Source: HXMU1420-13 sp965249965
Lineage (GTDB): Bacteria > Bacteroidota > Rhodothermia > Balneolales > Balneolaceae
Length of the DNA: 64,000 nt
Assembly (NCBI GenBank): GCA_965249965.1
Contig: OZ252262.1
Coordinates: 1,984,001 to 2,048,000, forward strand
Direction of reading: 5' to 3'
A model generated the notes under the pieces. It saw only the letters and a program-made list of their open reading frames with translations. It made no database searches and was not told the DNA's origin. Shown here piece after piece: positions 1 through 8,174 of the stretch. A program made the translations under genes and the position numbers. Within the stretch, counting starts at the first letter, position 1, and the number at the start of each line of letters is the position of its first letter.

Positions 1-186
1 GCTCGATTCTGATAGAAATGCCACAGGCCATTTCAATGAGTCGGATTTTTGAATTAAAATATCCTGGAAAAAAGCCGTAAATCGGTCAAGGTCGTTGTAG
101 GTATACATGCCTTCTTTAGAGGCAAGAAACACAAAGTCCGGTGCTGTTTTTTTAAATTCGAATATGTGTAATCTCGATTTAAACAC
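1..186 (-). CDS. menE: O-succinylbenzoate--CoA ligase, N-terminal fragment (partial)
   Basis: The frame runs from a GTG at 186-184, two bases beyond the menC stop, off the window edge, giving 62 residues. The visible part contains TAPDFVFLASKEGMYTYNDL, which looks like the N-terminus of an AMP-binding (ANL) enzyme, where a T-Y-x-x-L segment begins the adenylation fold. Following menA and menC on the same strand, the expected function is activation of o-succinylbenzoate to its CoA ester in cytoplasmic menaquinone synthesis. The assignment rests mainly on gene order; catalytic motifs lie outside the window. An acyl-CoA ligase of another specificity cannot be excluded from this fragment. Confidence 0.6.
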   Translation of the reverse strand, partial: MFKSRLHIFEFKKTAPDFVFLASKEGMYTYNDLDRFTAFFQDILIQKSDSLKWPVAFLSESS

Positions 187-188
187 GG

Positions 189-1259
189 TCAGGATATTTT
201 TTTGAAATAGGATAAATCGATAGTACGACCAACGCCCGGAGCTTTAGGTAGTATGTACGTTCCTTGATGAATTTCCGACAGGGATTCCCACGGCTCGTTC
301 AAAAAACGACCGGTAGCTAACCCATGCGCATATTTTTCGGAACCCAGACCCGAAGCTAAAACCGCGGTGATTGTCCTTCCTACGATGGTGTCGAAAGCTG
401 TGGTTACAACAACATCAATACCATGAGAATTCGCCCATTCTTTTGTTACGATACAATTTTTAATTCGCCCAAAAAGTGATGGTTTTATGATTAACAAATC
501 ACAGGCATTGGCCGCGATAAGTTGCTTTGCTTGTTGTAATGATCGTACAGCTTCGTCGGCTGCAATCGGAATTCCGACTGATTCTTTCACTTTTTTCATT
601 CCCTCTAATTCAAATTCACTCACCGGTTGTTCACAATATTCTATATCAAACTGTTCTAAATCGGTAAGCAACTCAATAGCCTCATTAGTATTCCAGGCCT
701 GATTAGCATCAATACGAATCTTTACTTTTGGATACTTTTTTCGAACAGCTTCAATTATCTCTCTCTCTTTTTTGTTATCGGCACCAACCTTAATTTTTAA
801 AGTTGTAATACCATTTTTGATCAACTCAGCAGCTTTCTCGAGACTTTCAGCCACATTATTTATTCCGATCGCTCCATTTACTTTTGGGTTTGATAATTGC
901 TTTTGAAATAAATGTTGGGATAATGTGAGGTTATTCTTTTTTGAACCTAAATCCGCAGCTAACGAATCTAATCCAAATGAAAGTGAAGGCAATTGATGGA
1001 TGCCGTCTAAAATGGAAATGAATTGATCTGCTTCATTATTCTTGAAAGCAGTTTCTAGATGTTTTTGATTTTGAAGCAACACCGGAAGCACTTGCTCAAT
1101 GGATTCTTTCGAAAACCCCGGAAGAGGCGCTATCTCACCAAACGCATGGAAATCCCCAGTGTCATAAACTAAAAGTATCCCATTTCTGGAAGTTAATGTT
1201 TGACTTGAAATTTCAAAGGGAGTCTTAAACGGTATTTTAAAAGCGTAGTACGAAAGCAT
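189..1259 (-). CDS. menC: o-succinylbenzoate synthase (enolase superfamily)
   Basis: Dehydrates SHCHC to o-succinylbenzoate in menaquinone synthesis. The 356-residue protein shows the enolase-superfamily barrel: KIK around residues 155-157 with K157 as candidate base, the metal-ligand series D184 (RIDAN), E210 (CEQP) and D235 (AADEA), and the opposite base K259 (IIKP). Length is normal for MenC. Dipeptide epimerases share this fold, but the position between menA and a menE-like fragment makes MenC much the better call. Its ATG shares one base with the menA stop (TGATG), indicating translational coupling. Confidence 0.9.
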   Translation of the reverse strand: MLSYYAFKIPFKTPFEISSQTLTSRNGILLVYDTGDFHAFGEIAPLPGFSKESIEQVLPVLLQNQKHLETAFKNNEADQFISILDGIHQLPSLSFGLDSLAADLGSKKNNLTLSQHLFQKQLSNPKVNGAIGINNVAESLEKAAELIKNGITTLKIKVGADNKKEREIIEAVRKKYPKVKIRIDANQAWNTNEAIELLTDLEQFDIEYCEQPVSEFELEGMKKVKESVGIPIAADEAVRSLQQAKQLIAANACDLLIIKPSLFGRIKNCIVTKEWANSHGIDVVVTTAFDTIVGRTITAVLASGLGSEKYAHGLATGRFLNEPWESLSEIHQGTYILPKAPGVGRTIDLSYFKKIS

Positions 1260-2146
1260 CAGCTTATAATAATTCCAATAGAGAACAGTAGTGCAAAAAT
1301 GGCCATAAATTGGGCAGTTTGCTCAAGTACTTTATTCAAATTCGGTTTATGAGTTTCTTTCCAAACCTTAGTTGCATGAATAATTGCAAGTGGTAATGAG
1401 AGAAATGGTAACCATACCCAAACAGGATAGTTTAATTGGAAATAAAAATGTGGTGGAATTGAAAATGCTAGAACTAACATTAAAGTGTATTCCCACTTCA
1501 GAGCAGTATCTCCAAATAAAACACCTAAGGTACGTTTTCCAACTTTCGCATCTTGCTCAACATCACGTAGATTATTGATTACTAAAATATTAGTACAAAG
1601 CGCACCAATGGCTAACGATCCCCAAAAACTTGCTTCCGACCACACTAAAGCATTTACATAATACGTGCCCATTACTGCTACTATGCCAAAAAATATAAAA
1701 ACAAAAATATCACCAAGGCCATTGTATCCCAATGGGTAGGGACCGCCCGTATAGAGTATACCGAAAAGAAGAGAAAGGAGTCCTAATACTAGTATTTGCC
1801 ATCCACCAACCCAAACCAAATAAAGCCCAAAAATAAATGCTAAAGCCGTTGTTAAGATAGTGGCGTTGAGCATAGTTTTGGGAGAGACAAGTCCAGCTGC
1901 AGTTGCTCTTTCAAATCCAATACGCTCGTCGGTATCAGCGCCTTTGACAAAATCGAAATAGTCGTTAGCGAAATTGGTTCCAATCTGAATTAAGAAAGCG
2001 CAGAGCAGAGCTACAAAAGAGTTTAGTGGAACAAATTGGCCATCATAAAACGCTAAAGAAGCCCCCAATAATACAGGTGTAAAGGCAGCTGCAAGTGTTT
2101 TAGGTCGAGAGGCGTTAACCCAGATTTTAAAATTCGATGTGCTCAA
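1259..2146 (-). CDS. menA: 1,4-dihydroxy-2-naphthoate polyprenyltransferase
   Basis: Membrane UbiA-family prenyltransferase that attaches the isoprenoid tail to DHNA. The first prenyl-diphosphate/Mg site is visible as NDYFDFVKGADTDER (about residues 61-75) and the second as NNLRDVEQDAKVGKRTLGV (about 191-209), with roughly eight hydrophobic segments. The start is TTG: a stop (TAA) lies a few codons upstream in frame and no ATG precedes the conserved WVNASRPKTL segment that opens MenA proteins. It is the first gene of a menA-menC-menE run on the minus strand, divergent from glnA. Confidence 0.93.
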   Translation of the reverse strand: MSTSNFKIWVNASRPKTLAAAFTPVLLGASLAFYDGQFVPLNSFVALLCAFLIQIGTNFANDYFDFVKGADTDERIGFERATAAGLVSPKTMLNATILTTALAFIFGLYLVWVGGWQILVLGLLSLLFGILYTGGPYPLGYNGLGDIFVFIFFGIVAVMGTYYVNALVWSEASFWGSLAIGALCTNILVINNLRDVEQDAKVGKRTLGVLFGDTALKWEYTLMLVLAFSIPPHFYFQLNYPVWVWLPFLSLPLAIIHATKVWKETHKPNLNKVLEQTAQFMAIFALLFSIGIIIS

Positions 2147-2355
2147 AAAGTGGTGGTTTTAAAAACGAATCATGTGAATAACTATACACAAAGATAGTGA
2201 GCTTGAAACATCAGATTCATCTGTAATTGAGTTAAAAAATGTGGGAAATGAGGCAAAAATCAATCTTCGAAAGATTAGAATGTAAGTAAATTATTAAAGT
2301 GTAAGCGCTTTTATGCCTACCAAATTAAAATGTGGATAAATAATCGTCTTAAATA

Positions 2356-2388
2356 ATTGAGTGTTTGAGCTAAAGTGCGTTATATTTG
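2356..2388 (+). promoter_or_regulatory. Candidate glnA promoter (Bacteroidota-type)
   Basis: TATATTTG at 2381-2388 matches the TAnnTTTG -7 element described for Bacteroidota primary sigma factor, with ATTG at 2356-2359 and a 21-base spacer standing for the upstream TTTG/TTG element. It lies about 40 bases before the glnA ATG. Motif match only; start-site mapping would be needed to confirm it. Confidence 0.5.
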
Positions 2389-2429
2389 TTTTGATTTTTT
2401 CACGAATATCATAAATAACTAAATAACTC

Positions 2430-3443
2430 ATGGCGTTCGCAAAACTTGAATACATTTGGTTGGATGGATACAAGCCAACTCAATCTTTAAGAAGTAAAAC
2501 TAAAATCGTTCACGACTTCAGCGGAAAGTTAGAGGATTGTCCTGAATGGTCATTCGATGGCAGCTCAACTGAGCAAGCAACCGGAGATAGCTCCGACTGT
2601 TTATTAAAACCTGTCGCTATTTATAAGGATCCTGAAGTTAAAAATGGATACTTGGTAATGACTGAAGTATTACTTGCTGATGGTACTCCGCATGATACAA
2701 ATGGAAGAGCTCATATCGAAGATGATGATAACGACTTCTGGTTCGGATTTGAGCAAGAATATTTCATTATGGATCTAGATACTAATTTACCACTTGGCTT
2801 CCCAGCTGGTGGATTCCCAGCACCTCAAGGTCCATATTATTGTGGAGTTGGTGGCCAAAATGTATTTGGTCGTGCAATTAAAGACGAGCATTTAGACATC
2901 TGCCTAGATGCAGGTTTAAATGTTGAAGGTACAAATGGTGAGGTTGCTGCAGGCCAATGGGAATTCCAAATATTCGCAAAAGGTGCTGAATCAGCTGGTG
3001 ATCAAATTTGGGTTGCTCGTTTTCTACTTGAAAGACTTACCGAAAAATATGGTGTTTACATTGAGTATCACCCAAAACCATTAGGTAAAACGGATTGGAA
3101 TGGTTCTGGTATGCATGCTAATTTCTCTAACGAGTACATTAGAACAGCTGCTTCTCAAGAAAAAATTGAGAAAGTATGCGAGGCTTTCCGTGCTGTAGTA
3201 GATGAGCACATTGCTGTATATGGCGCTTTTAATGACGAGCGTTTAACAGGTGATCATGAAACGGCTTCTATCAACGACTTTTCATACGGTGTTTCCGACC
3301 GTGGAGCTTCAATTAGGATTCCTGTCTATACTGTAACACATGGCTGGAGTGGATATTTAGAAGATCGTCGTCCGGCTTCAAATGCAGATCCATACAAAGT
3401 GGCAGCGCGAATTATTAAAACGGTTAAGACTGTAACAGGATAA
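2430..3443 (+). CDS. glnA: Glutamine synthetase, eukaryotic-type (GSII)
   Basis: ATP-dependent ligation of ammonia to glutamate. At 337 residues it is far shorter than GSI (about 470) or the GSIII common in Bacteroidota (about 700), and the motifs are GSII: YIWLDGYKPTQSLRSKTK at the N-terminus, WSFDGSSTEQA, the catalytic GFEQEYF, GVGGQNVFGR, NGEVAAGQWEFQI, GSGMHANFS, and a C-terminal DRGASIRIP ... EDRRPASNADPY. GSII enzymes are not regulated by adenylylation and the Tyr site of GSI is absent. The gene is monocistronic, with its own candidate promoter and a strong terminator directly after it. Confidence 0.95.
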   Translation: MAFAKLEYIWLDGYKPTQSLRSKTKIVHDFSGKLEDCPEWSFDGSSTEQATGDSSDCLLKPVAIYKDPEVKNGYLVMTEVLLADGTPHDTNGRAHIEDDDNDFWFGFEQEYFIMDLDTNLPLGFPAGGFPAPQGPYYCGVGGQNVFGRAIKDEHLDICLDAGLNVEGTNGEVAAGQWEFQIFAKGAESAGDQIWVARFLLERLTEKYGVYIEYHPKPLGKTDWNGSGMHANFSNEYIRTAASQEKIEKVCEAFRAVVDEHIAVYGAFNDERLTGDHETASINDFSYGVSDRGASIRIPVYTVTHGWSGYLEDRRPASNADPYKVAARIIKTVKTVTG

Positions 3444-3472
3444 GAATCTCGTTCACTTTTCGAAGTATCAGG

Positions 3473-3504
3473 CCTGCTTTCAGAAATGAAAGCAGGTTTT
3501 TTTT
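3473..3504 (+). terminator. Intrinsic terminator of glnA
   Basis: Perfect 9-bp stem cctgctttc (3473-3481) / gaaagcagg (3488-3496) with a 6-base loop, followed by eight T. It begins 30 bases after the glnA stop. An ATG inside the hairpin at 3486 opens a longer frame into the next gene but is unlikely to be a start. Confidence 0.92.
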
Positions 3505-3569
3505 ATCCACAATATTTAATATCTAATATAAGTTTAAGAGTCAATTTGAGGGAAATTAATAATTTAAAA

Positions 3570-4841
3570 ATGGGTAAGAGGAAAATGAAAGCAATCACAC
3601 TAATTCTTAGCATCGCGCTTATTGTTTTAAGCTTTTCTGATTTAAAAGCGCAACAACGAATAGAAAAAACTGAAACAGGAAAGATCACTTTACAAGACAT
3701 TAGAAATGATATTCAATTACACTCATCTTCTAAATTCAGGAAGATGAAAGGTAATTTAGATCGTGGTATCTCTGAGGTTCTGTATGATTCTCATAATGGT
3801 GATTGGATTAATACCGAACGAAACGAATATGTATACACAAATGAACGAAAAGCCATAACCATTGATCATTACAACATTTACAATGAAGCTCAAGAATTCA
3901 TGTATTCCTATTCAACTGATATAACTTTAGATGATGAAGGGAGATTATTAACTCTTTATACAGAATTCATTGAAAATGTTTATTCAAGCTATGAGATCTT
4001 CTACAACTCTAACGGAAGAATTGATTCACTTTTCGCAATAGATTATGATGAAGGTTTTAGTGAAAGAATTGAAGTCCGTTTTACTGAAATAACATCTGAC
4101 TCTTTAGAGTTTGAAGTGACATATATCGATAATGGTGTAGTTGAGGGAATTGACACGAATTACGCGGTCGAAAGAGATGGAAATTATATAGAATATTATG
4201 TGTATCCAGATTGGACAGATCGATATACGTACTACAATTTTTCAATGTCTGAAATTGGGTTACTTATTACGGATGATTTATTTCTGGTTGAACAGTATAA
4301 TGATGAATTCTACCCAAATGATGGTTGGATTCCATATTCAAGATCATATTTTGTTGAACAAGAGGGGATGAATGTGAGTCTGGTTTCTGAATATTATAGC
4401 AGTGGTGAATGGTTCAATGATGAGACAATTGATATTGGATTTGACTCGGAAGGGCGAATTAATGAGTTGATTAACTACTATGATGATGCTGGGTCAATAT
4501 TCTACAATGAAAGATTTAGAATCATGTACGAGCAAGAAACTAGCACCGATGATTTGGAGACTTCGATTCCTGTACAATTAACTTTACATCAAAACTATCC
4601 GAATCCTTTTAATCCAAGTACTCAAATTTCATTTACACTAAATAATTCGGGCTTAACGCGATTAGCAGTCTTTGATATGTTAGGAAGGGAAGTAGCCGAA
4701 TTAACCAATTCGCAGATGGCATCTGGTAGTTATCAACTTCAATTTGATGCTTCGGGGCTATCTAGCGGACTATACTATTATATTTTAGAGCAACCGGAAT
4801 TTGGGTCTCGTATCAGTAGATCGATGACTCTTATCAAATAA
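3570..4841 (+). CDS. Secreted protein with C-terminal type IX secretion sorting domain
   Basis: An N-terminal signal peptide (hydrophobic core ITLILSIALIVLSF, ending LKAQQ) is followed by about 310 residues rich in Tyr, Asp, Glu and Asn with repeated short stretches such as YYDDAG and EWFNDETIDI, without a recognised catalytic domain. The last 80 or so residues are a T9SS sorting domain: QNYPNPFNPSTQISF, then LAVFDMLGREVAEL and GLYYYILE, ending MTLIK. The protein should cross the outer membrane and be attached or released there. The frame extends upstream to 3486, but that start sits in the glnA terminator; ATG 3570 or 3585 gives a proper signal peptide. The repeated Tyr/Asp segments hint at a beta-rich ectodomain. 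Function unknown. Confidence 0.8.
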   Translation: MGKRKMKAITLILSIALIVLSFSDLKAQQRIEKTETGKITLQDIRNDIQLHSSSKFRKMKGNLDRGISEVLYDSHNGDWINTERNEYVYTNERKAITIDHYNIYNEAQEFMYSYSTDITLDDEGRLLTLYTEFIENVYSSYEIFYNSNGRIDSLFAIDYDEGFSERIEVRFTEITSDSLEFEVTYIDNGVVEGIDTNYAVERDGNYIEYYVYPDWTDRYTYYNFSMSEIGLLITDDLFLVEQYNDEFYPNDGWIPYSRSYFVEQEGMNVSLVSEYYSSGEWFNDETIDIGFDSEGRINELINYYDDAGSIFYNERFRIMYEQETSTDDLETSIPVQLTLHQNYPNPFNPSTQISFTLNNSGLTRLAVFDMLGREVAELTNSQMASGSYQLQFDASGLSSGLYYYILEQPEFGSRISRSMTLIK

Positions 4842-4853
4842 AAATCTTTTAAG

Positions 4854-4876
4854 CCCTCTTAATCAGAGGGTTTTTT
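4854..4876 (+). terminator. Intrinsic terminator after the T9SS protein gene
   Basis: Stem ccctct (4854-4859) / agaggg (4865-4870), 5-base loop, then six T (4871-4876). It lies 13 bases after the stop and only 10 bases before the csaA ATG, so csaA needs its own promoter or read-through. Confidence 0.85.
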
Positions 4877-4886
4877 ACTTTTCAGA

Positions 4887-5225
4887 ATGAATGAAATAAC
4901 ATGGCAAGACTTTGATCAGATTGAATTGAGAATAGGCACTATTCTTAAAGCAGTGGATTTCCCGGAAGCCCGCAAACCTGCATATAAGTTAACTATAGAT
5001 TTTGGGGATGAAATAGGAATTAGGAATTCCTCAGCACAGATAACTCATCATTACAAAAAGGAACAATTAATTGGGAAACAGGTAATAGGGGTAGTTAACT
5101 TTCCAGAGAAACAAATTGGTCCATTTATGTCGCAGTGTTTGGTAACGGGATTTTATGACGATAATGGTAATGTGGTATTGGCAATCCCCGATAAGCCGAT
5201 AGATAACGGAAAAAAATTAGGATAA
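4887..5225 (+). CDS. csaA: tRNA-binding domain protein CsaA
   Basis: A 112-residue stand-alone OB-fold of the tRNA_bind family, the size of Bacillus CsaA. Family features are visible: LRIGTILKAVDFPEARKPAY near the N-terminus, RNSSAQITHHY in the middle and IGPFMSQCLVTG toward the end. CsaA proteins are dimeric, bind tRNA and have been reported to have export-related chaperone activity; which role applies here is not shown by the sequence. Fourteen bases separate it from the next frame, which may be co-transcribed. Confidence 0.9.
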   Translation: MNEITWQDFDQIELRIGTILKAVDFPEARKPAYKLTIDFGDEIGIRNSSAQITHHYKKEQLIGKQVIGVVNFPEKQIGPFMSQCLVTGFYDDNGNVVLAIPDKPIDNGKKLG

Positions 5226-5305
5226 TCTATTCCCGCAGAATGATTTGTCCAAAAAGTGTGTTTAACTTTCGTGATAACAAAAATTCATTGAGAAGTAGAA
5301 GATTT

Positions 5306-5752
5306 ATGGTTCTTAGAGTCATTATTCTAATTGCCGTCGTATGGATGGCAAATAATGTGTATGCCCAGGAGATGCCCGATTATATAACCGAAAATACAGC
5401 ATCATTCGCACTTCAGATCGAGGGCCTCGGAAAAGTTGAGGGTGAGATTAGAATTGCTATGTTTAATTCCGAAGATTCTTACACCAAAGAGCCTATTCAC
5501 GCAGTTGTATTACCTGTTGATTCCACAACGGTTATTTGGAACGTGGATGAATTACCTTTTGGTGAATACGCCATTGCCGTTTTTCATGATAAAAATACCA
5601 ATGGCAAATTAGATACCAATATCCTTGGGATTCCAAAAGAACGATATGGTTTCTCAAACAACGCCAGAGGCCGTTTTGGCCCTGCTTCCTGGACAGATTC
5701 CATGTTTATTTTTGACTCAAATGTGAATGAGCATAAAATAAGTATCAAATAA
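5306..5752 (+). CDS. DUF2141 family secreted protein
   Basis: The mature part matches the DUF2141 pattern: EGEIRIAMFNSEDSY, then LPFGEYAIAVFHDKNTNGKLD, then IPKERYGFSNNARG and PASW. These are small exported beta-sandwich proteins of unknown function. The frame opens at 5240, but the residues before 5306 are polar and lack signal-peptide character, whereas the ATG at 5306 starts directly at a signal peptide (MVLRVIILIAVVWM, cleavage after YAQ). 5240 remains possible. Confidence 0.82.
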   Translation: MVLRVIILIAVVWMANNVYAQEMPDYITENTASFALQIEGLGKVEGEIRIAMFNSEDSYTKEPIHAVVLPVDSTTVIWNVDELPFGEYAIAVFHDKNTNGKLDTNILGIPKERYGFSNNARGRFGPASWTDSMFIFDSNVNEHKISIK

Positions 5753-5775
5753 CCGAAACCGCCTGTACATTCTAT

Positions 5776-5798
5776 CGTAATTGTTTTCCAAAATTACG
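5776..5798 (+). repeat. Hairpin immediately before the permease start codon
   Basis: A 7-bp inverted repeat, cgtaatt (5776-5782) and aattacg (5792-5798), with a 9-base loop ends five bases before the ATG at 5804. No T-run follows, so it is not a typical terminator. It could influence translation initiation; no function is shown. Confidence 0.4.
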
Positions 5799-5803
5799 GG
5801 TAC

Positions 5804-7015
5804 ATGCGCTACTTTTTACAATCTGCTCACATAGCCTTACAAAATATTAGGGCGAATCCACTTCATACACTTTTATCTACATTAGGAATAATTATTGGTG
5901 TTGCAGCTTTGGTTGGTATACTTGCTTTAGGTGATGGGTTAGAAAAAGCAGGGCGAAATCAACTTTCGAAAACTACATCGGTTCAAAGTTTTACTGTTTC
6001 ATCAAATTCCAGAACAACTTTAAATGGAATAAATGTTGCAATAAAAAACAGGCCGAAAATCACCTACCAACAGGCAAGAGAAATAGAAGATAGATATGCA
6101 GAGTTATCAGTGACCGAATATGTCTCAGTCAGGACTATTGAATCTCAAATCGATGACTCCACTCGGGGTGTTTATTTACACGGGAGCATGGAAAATGCAT
6201 TAGAGCTTTTACCGGAAGCAAAAATGTCAAGTGGTCGATTTTTTAACAAAGATGATATCGAACAGGCAAACTCGGTAATGATAGTAAATGCAACTTTTGC
6301 AGATTCATTTCCGGATTCATCTGCAAAGATCCTAGGTACAATGGTATCTATTGGAGAGAATACGTATGAAGTGATTGGAACTCTTGACTTAGCTTTAGAT
6401 GGTCCAAGAGCTCTTATACCAATCACTAAGTTTGATGAAAGTGGGGATGCTTTTCCAGCGATAACAATGAAAGTTCACAATGTAGAAGATATTCCCAGAA
6501 TTAAGGAAGAAATTACGGTTTGGTTGGATGAGAATTTTGAAAAGGGATCAGAAGCCTTCAGTTTATTGTCTGATGATTATTGGGTAGAACAATTAAGCGA
6601 AGGAATTTTACTCTTTAAGTTAATAATGGGGGCAATTACAGGAATTTCGGTGATTGTTGGTGGAATTGGAATCATGAATGTATTGCTGATTTCTGTTACC
6701 GAGCGCACCAAAGAAATTGGAATAAGAAAAGCTACAGGGGCAAAAAAGAAAGACATTGTAATGCAATTTATGGCCGAGTCGATCACCATTTCTATGGTTG
6801 GTTCAATTCTTGGGTGGATGGTTGGAATGATCGGGGTAATGGCATTTGTACCTCTTGTAAACAGGATAGTAAATATTGAATTTTTTGTGGTTGTGAATCC
6901 AATATCTGTAGTTGTGATTTTATTATTGGCGATAATAATCGGGGTCACATTTGGTACCTATCCGGCTTGGAGAGCCTCTCAATTAGATCCTATCGATGCT
7001 ATTCGTTACGAATAA
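5804..7015 (+). CDS. ABC transporter permease, MacB/FtsX type
   Basis: A 403-residue inner-membrane protein with one N-terminal membrane helix (around residues 20-42, LSTLGIIIGVAALVGILAL), a periplasmic MacB_PCD domain to about residue 265, and three C-terminal helices of the FtsX domain. The characteristic loop GGIGIMNVLLISVTERTKEIGIRKATGAKK is complete (about residues 286-315), and the protein ends with PAWRASQLDPIDAIRYE. Such permeases pair with a LolD/MacB-type ATPase, usually encoded alongside; none is visible here, so the ATPase must be elsewhere. Substrate (lipoprotein, peptide, drug) cannot be told. Confidence 0.9.
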   Translation: MRYFLQSAHIALQNIRANPLHTLLSTLGIIIGVAALVGILALGDGLEKAGRNQLSKTTSVQSFTVSSNSRTTLNGINVAIKNRPKITYQQAREIEDRYAELSVTEYVSVRTIESQIDDSTRGVYLHGSMENALELLPEAKMSSGRFFNKDDIEQANSVMIVNATFADSFPDSSAKILGTMVSIGENTYEVIGTLDLALDGPRALIPITKFDESGDAFPAITMKVHNVEDIPRIKEEITVWLDENFEKGSEAFSLLSDDYWVEQLSEGILLFKLIMGAITGISVIVGGIGIMNVLLISVTERTKEIGIRKATGAKKKDIVMQFMAESITISMVGSILGWMVGMIGVMAFVPLVNRIVNIEFFVVVNPISVVVILLLAIIIGVTFGTYPAWRASQLDPIDAIRYE

Positions 7016-7018
7016 TGC

Positions 7019-7051
7019 CCGACTCGCATTAAGATGTGAGTAACGAGTCGG
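7019..7051 (+). repeat. Inverted repeat after the permease gene
   Basis: Arms ccgactcg (7019-7026) and cgagtcgg (7044-7051), with an alternative inner hairpin ctcgcat/atgtgag that overlaps the first arm. No T-tract follows. It may be a weak terminator or an mRNA-end stabiliser. Confidence 0.45.
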
Positions 7052-7100
7052 CAATTCATGCGTTTTAATGATAAGAATACGATCCAAATTAGGAGTTATC

Positions 7101-7676
7101 ATGAAACGGATAAAAGTACTACTCATTTTTACAGCATTATCAACAACAGGGATTTTCGCACAATACTTTGCAAATTATCGTGGATTAGATCGCGCTGAAA
7201 CCAGAATACAACGCCAGGAACTAAGAGATTTTCAATACGAGATCGAACAATTCTCTTATGCACTAATTACCAACAATCTACGAGATTCGCGCTATGCCAA
7301 GCGACAAATACTCAGAACAATGGAGAGAGAGATTGAGCAAACGAAACGAGCTCTTCATAGATTTTCGAATACCTATGGTGAGATCTATTCAAAACGCGCT
7401 GAACCAGATTGGAGAACACCTAGAATGCACTCAAGAGGGAATGGAGTTCTTCAACAGAGAAATAACGGGATTAACCAATACGCAGAGGTAATTCATCAAC
7501 TTGAAAAACAAGAACGTCTGTATTATCGATTTAGCGAGCTAAGACTTATTAATAATCGGCGACAGATTATCAACGAAAATGAGCATCGGCGAATAATGTA
7601 TCGCTTCGAAGAAACTATGAGAGATCAGTTACTTGACGAGAGAACAGAGAGAACCAACCCGAGACGAGGGAGATAA
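7101..7676 (+). CDS. Small exported Arg-rich protein of unknown function
   Basis: About 191 residues. The ATG at 7101 has AGGAG five bases upstream and starts a clean signal peptide (MKRIKVLLIFTALSTTGIFAQ); the frame extends 11 codons further up to 7068. The mature protein is highly charged and predicted helical, rich in Arg, Glu, Gln and Tyr, with repeated R-x-x-R-Q and E-I-E-Q patterns and a basic end (TERTNPRRGR). It resembles helical periplasmic proteins such as Spy/CpxP in general character only; no family motif is recognised. A shared bidirectional terminator follows. Confidence 0.65.
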   Translation: MKRIKVLLIFTALSTTGIFAQYFANYRGLDRAETRIQRQELRDFQYEIEQFSYALITNNLRDSRYAKRQILRTMEREIEQTKRALHRFSNTYGEIYSKRAEPDWRTPRMHSRGNGVLQQRNNGINQYAEVIHQLEKQERLYYRFSELRLINNRRQIINENEHRRIMYRFEETMRDQLLDERTERTNPRRGR

Positions 7677-7686
7677 ACATGGAGTA

Positions 7687-7720
7687 ATCCCGCACATTAG
7701 CCAGTGTGCGGGATTTTTTA
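7687..7720. terminator. Bidirectional terminator between convergent genes
   Basis: Perfect 10-bp stem atcccgcaca (7687-7696) / tgtgcgggat (7705-7714) with an 8-base loop; T-run on the plus strand (7714-7719). It lies between the stop of the exported Arg-rich gene (7676) and the stop of the convergent ybjQ-like gene (7723). Confidence 0.9.
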
Positions 7721-7722
7721 AT

Positions 7723-8055
7723 TTATTCGGCAGCTACAGCCGTTCCACTTACAGAAACCATTAACATGCTACCACTTGCACCAATAGTTTCATAATCTAT
7801 ATCTACACCAATAATTGCATTTGCACCTACTCGTTGAGCTTTTTCTTCCATTTCAGTAAATGCTAATCGCCTCGCATCTTGTAATGCACGTTCATAAGCG
7901 GTTGATCGACCACCAACTATGTCTCTGATTCCTGCAAAAATGTCTTTAAAGATATTTGCCCCTAAGATGGCTTCCCCAGTTACAACGCCCAAATATGTGT
8001 TGATCTTCTTACCTTCTAAAGTGTTGGTTGTACTCATTATCATTTTGTTCTCCAT
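7723..8055 (-). CDS. YbjQ/UPF0145 family protein
   Basis: A 110-residue member of the small pentameric YbjQ family (often labelled heavy-metal-binding domain). The diagnostic block LGVVTGEAILGANIFKDIFA continues into GIRDIVGGRSTAYE, and AQRVGANAIIGVDIDYETIG is also present. The cellular role is not established in the family. An internal ATG at 8037 (MSTTNTLEGK) would match the usual family N-terminus and is an alternative start. It sits alone between two terminators. Confidence 0.88.
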   Translation of the reverse strand: MENKMIMSTTNTLEGKKINTYLGVVTGEAILGANIFKDIFAGIRDIVGGRSTAYERALQDARRLAFTEMEEKAQRVGANAIIGVDIDYETIGASGSMLMVSVSGTAVAAE

Positions 8056-8120
8056 TAATTTATAAATAGCGAGTTTTAATACTCAGAACTAATTTAAAGG
8101 TTACTAAGAGAGTAAGGAAC

Positions 8121-8153
8121 AAAAAAAAGCCTTTTCGAAATGAAAAGGCTTTT
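8121..8153 (-). terminator. Intrinsic terminator of the RRM protein gene
   Basis: Perfect 12-bp stem aaaagccttttc (8125-8136) / gaaaaggctttt (8142-8153), 5-base loop. Reading on the minus strand the hairpin runs into a U-tract (A-run 8121-8128). It begins 22 bases beyond the stop at 8175. Confidence 0.92.
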
Positions 8154-8174
8154 AAAATAAATCAAAAGAAGTGA

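Noticed and set aside
3486..3569. Upstream extension of the T9SS protein to an ATG at 3486
   Set aside because: That ATG lies in the second arm of the glnA terminator and the added residues do not look like a signal peptide; ATG 3570/3585 do.
7019..7051. Terminator after the MacB/FtsX-type permease
   Set aside because: Good stem but no T-tract; listed as an inverted repeat only.
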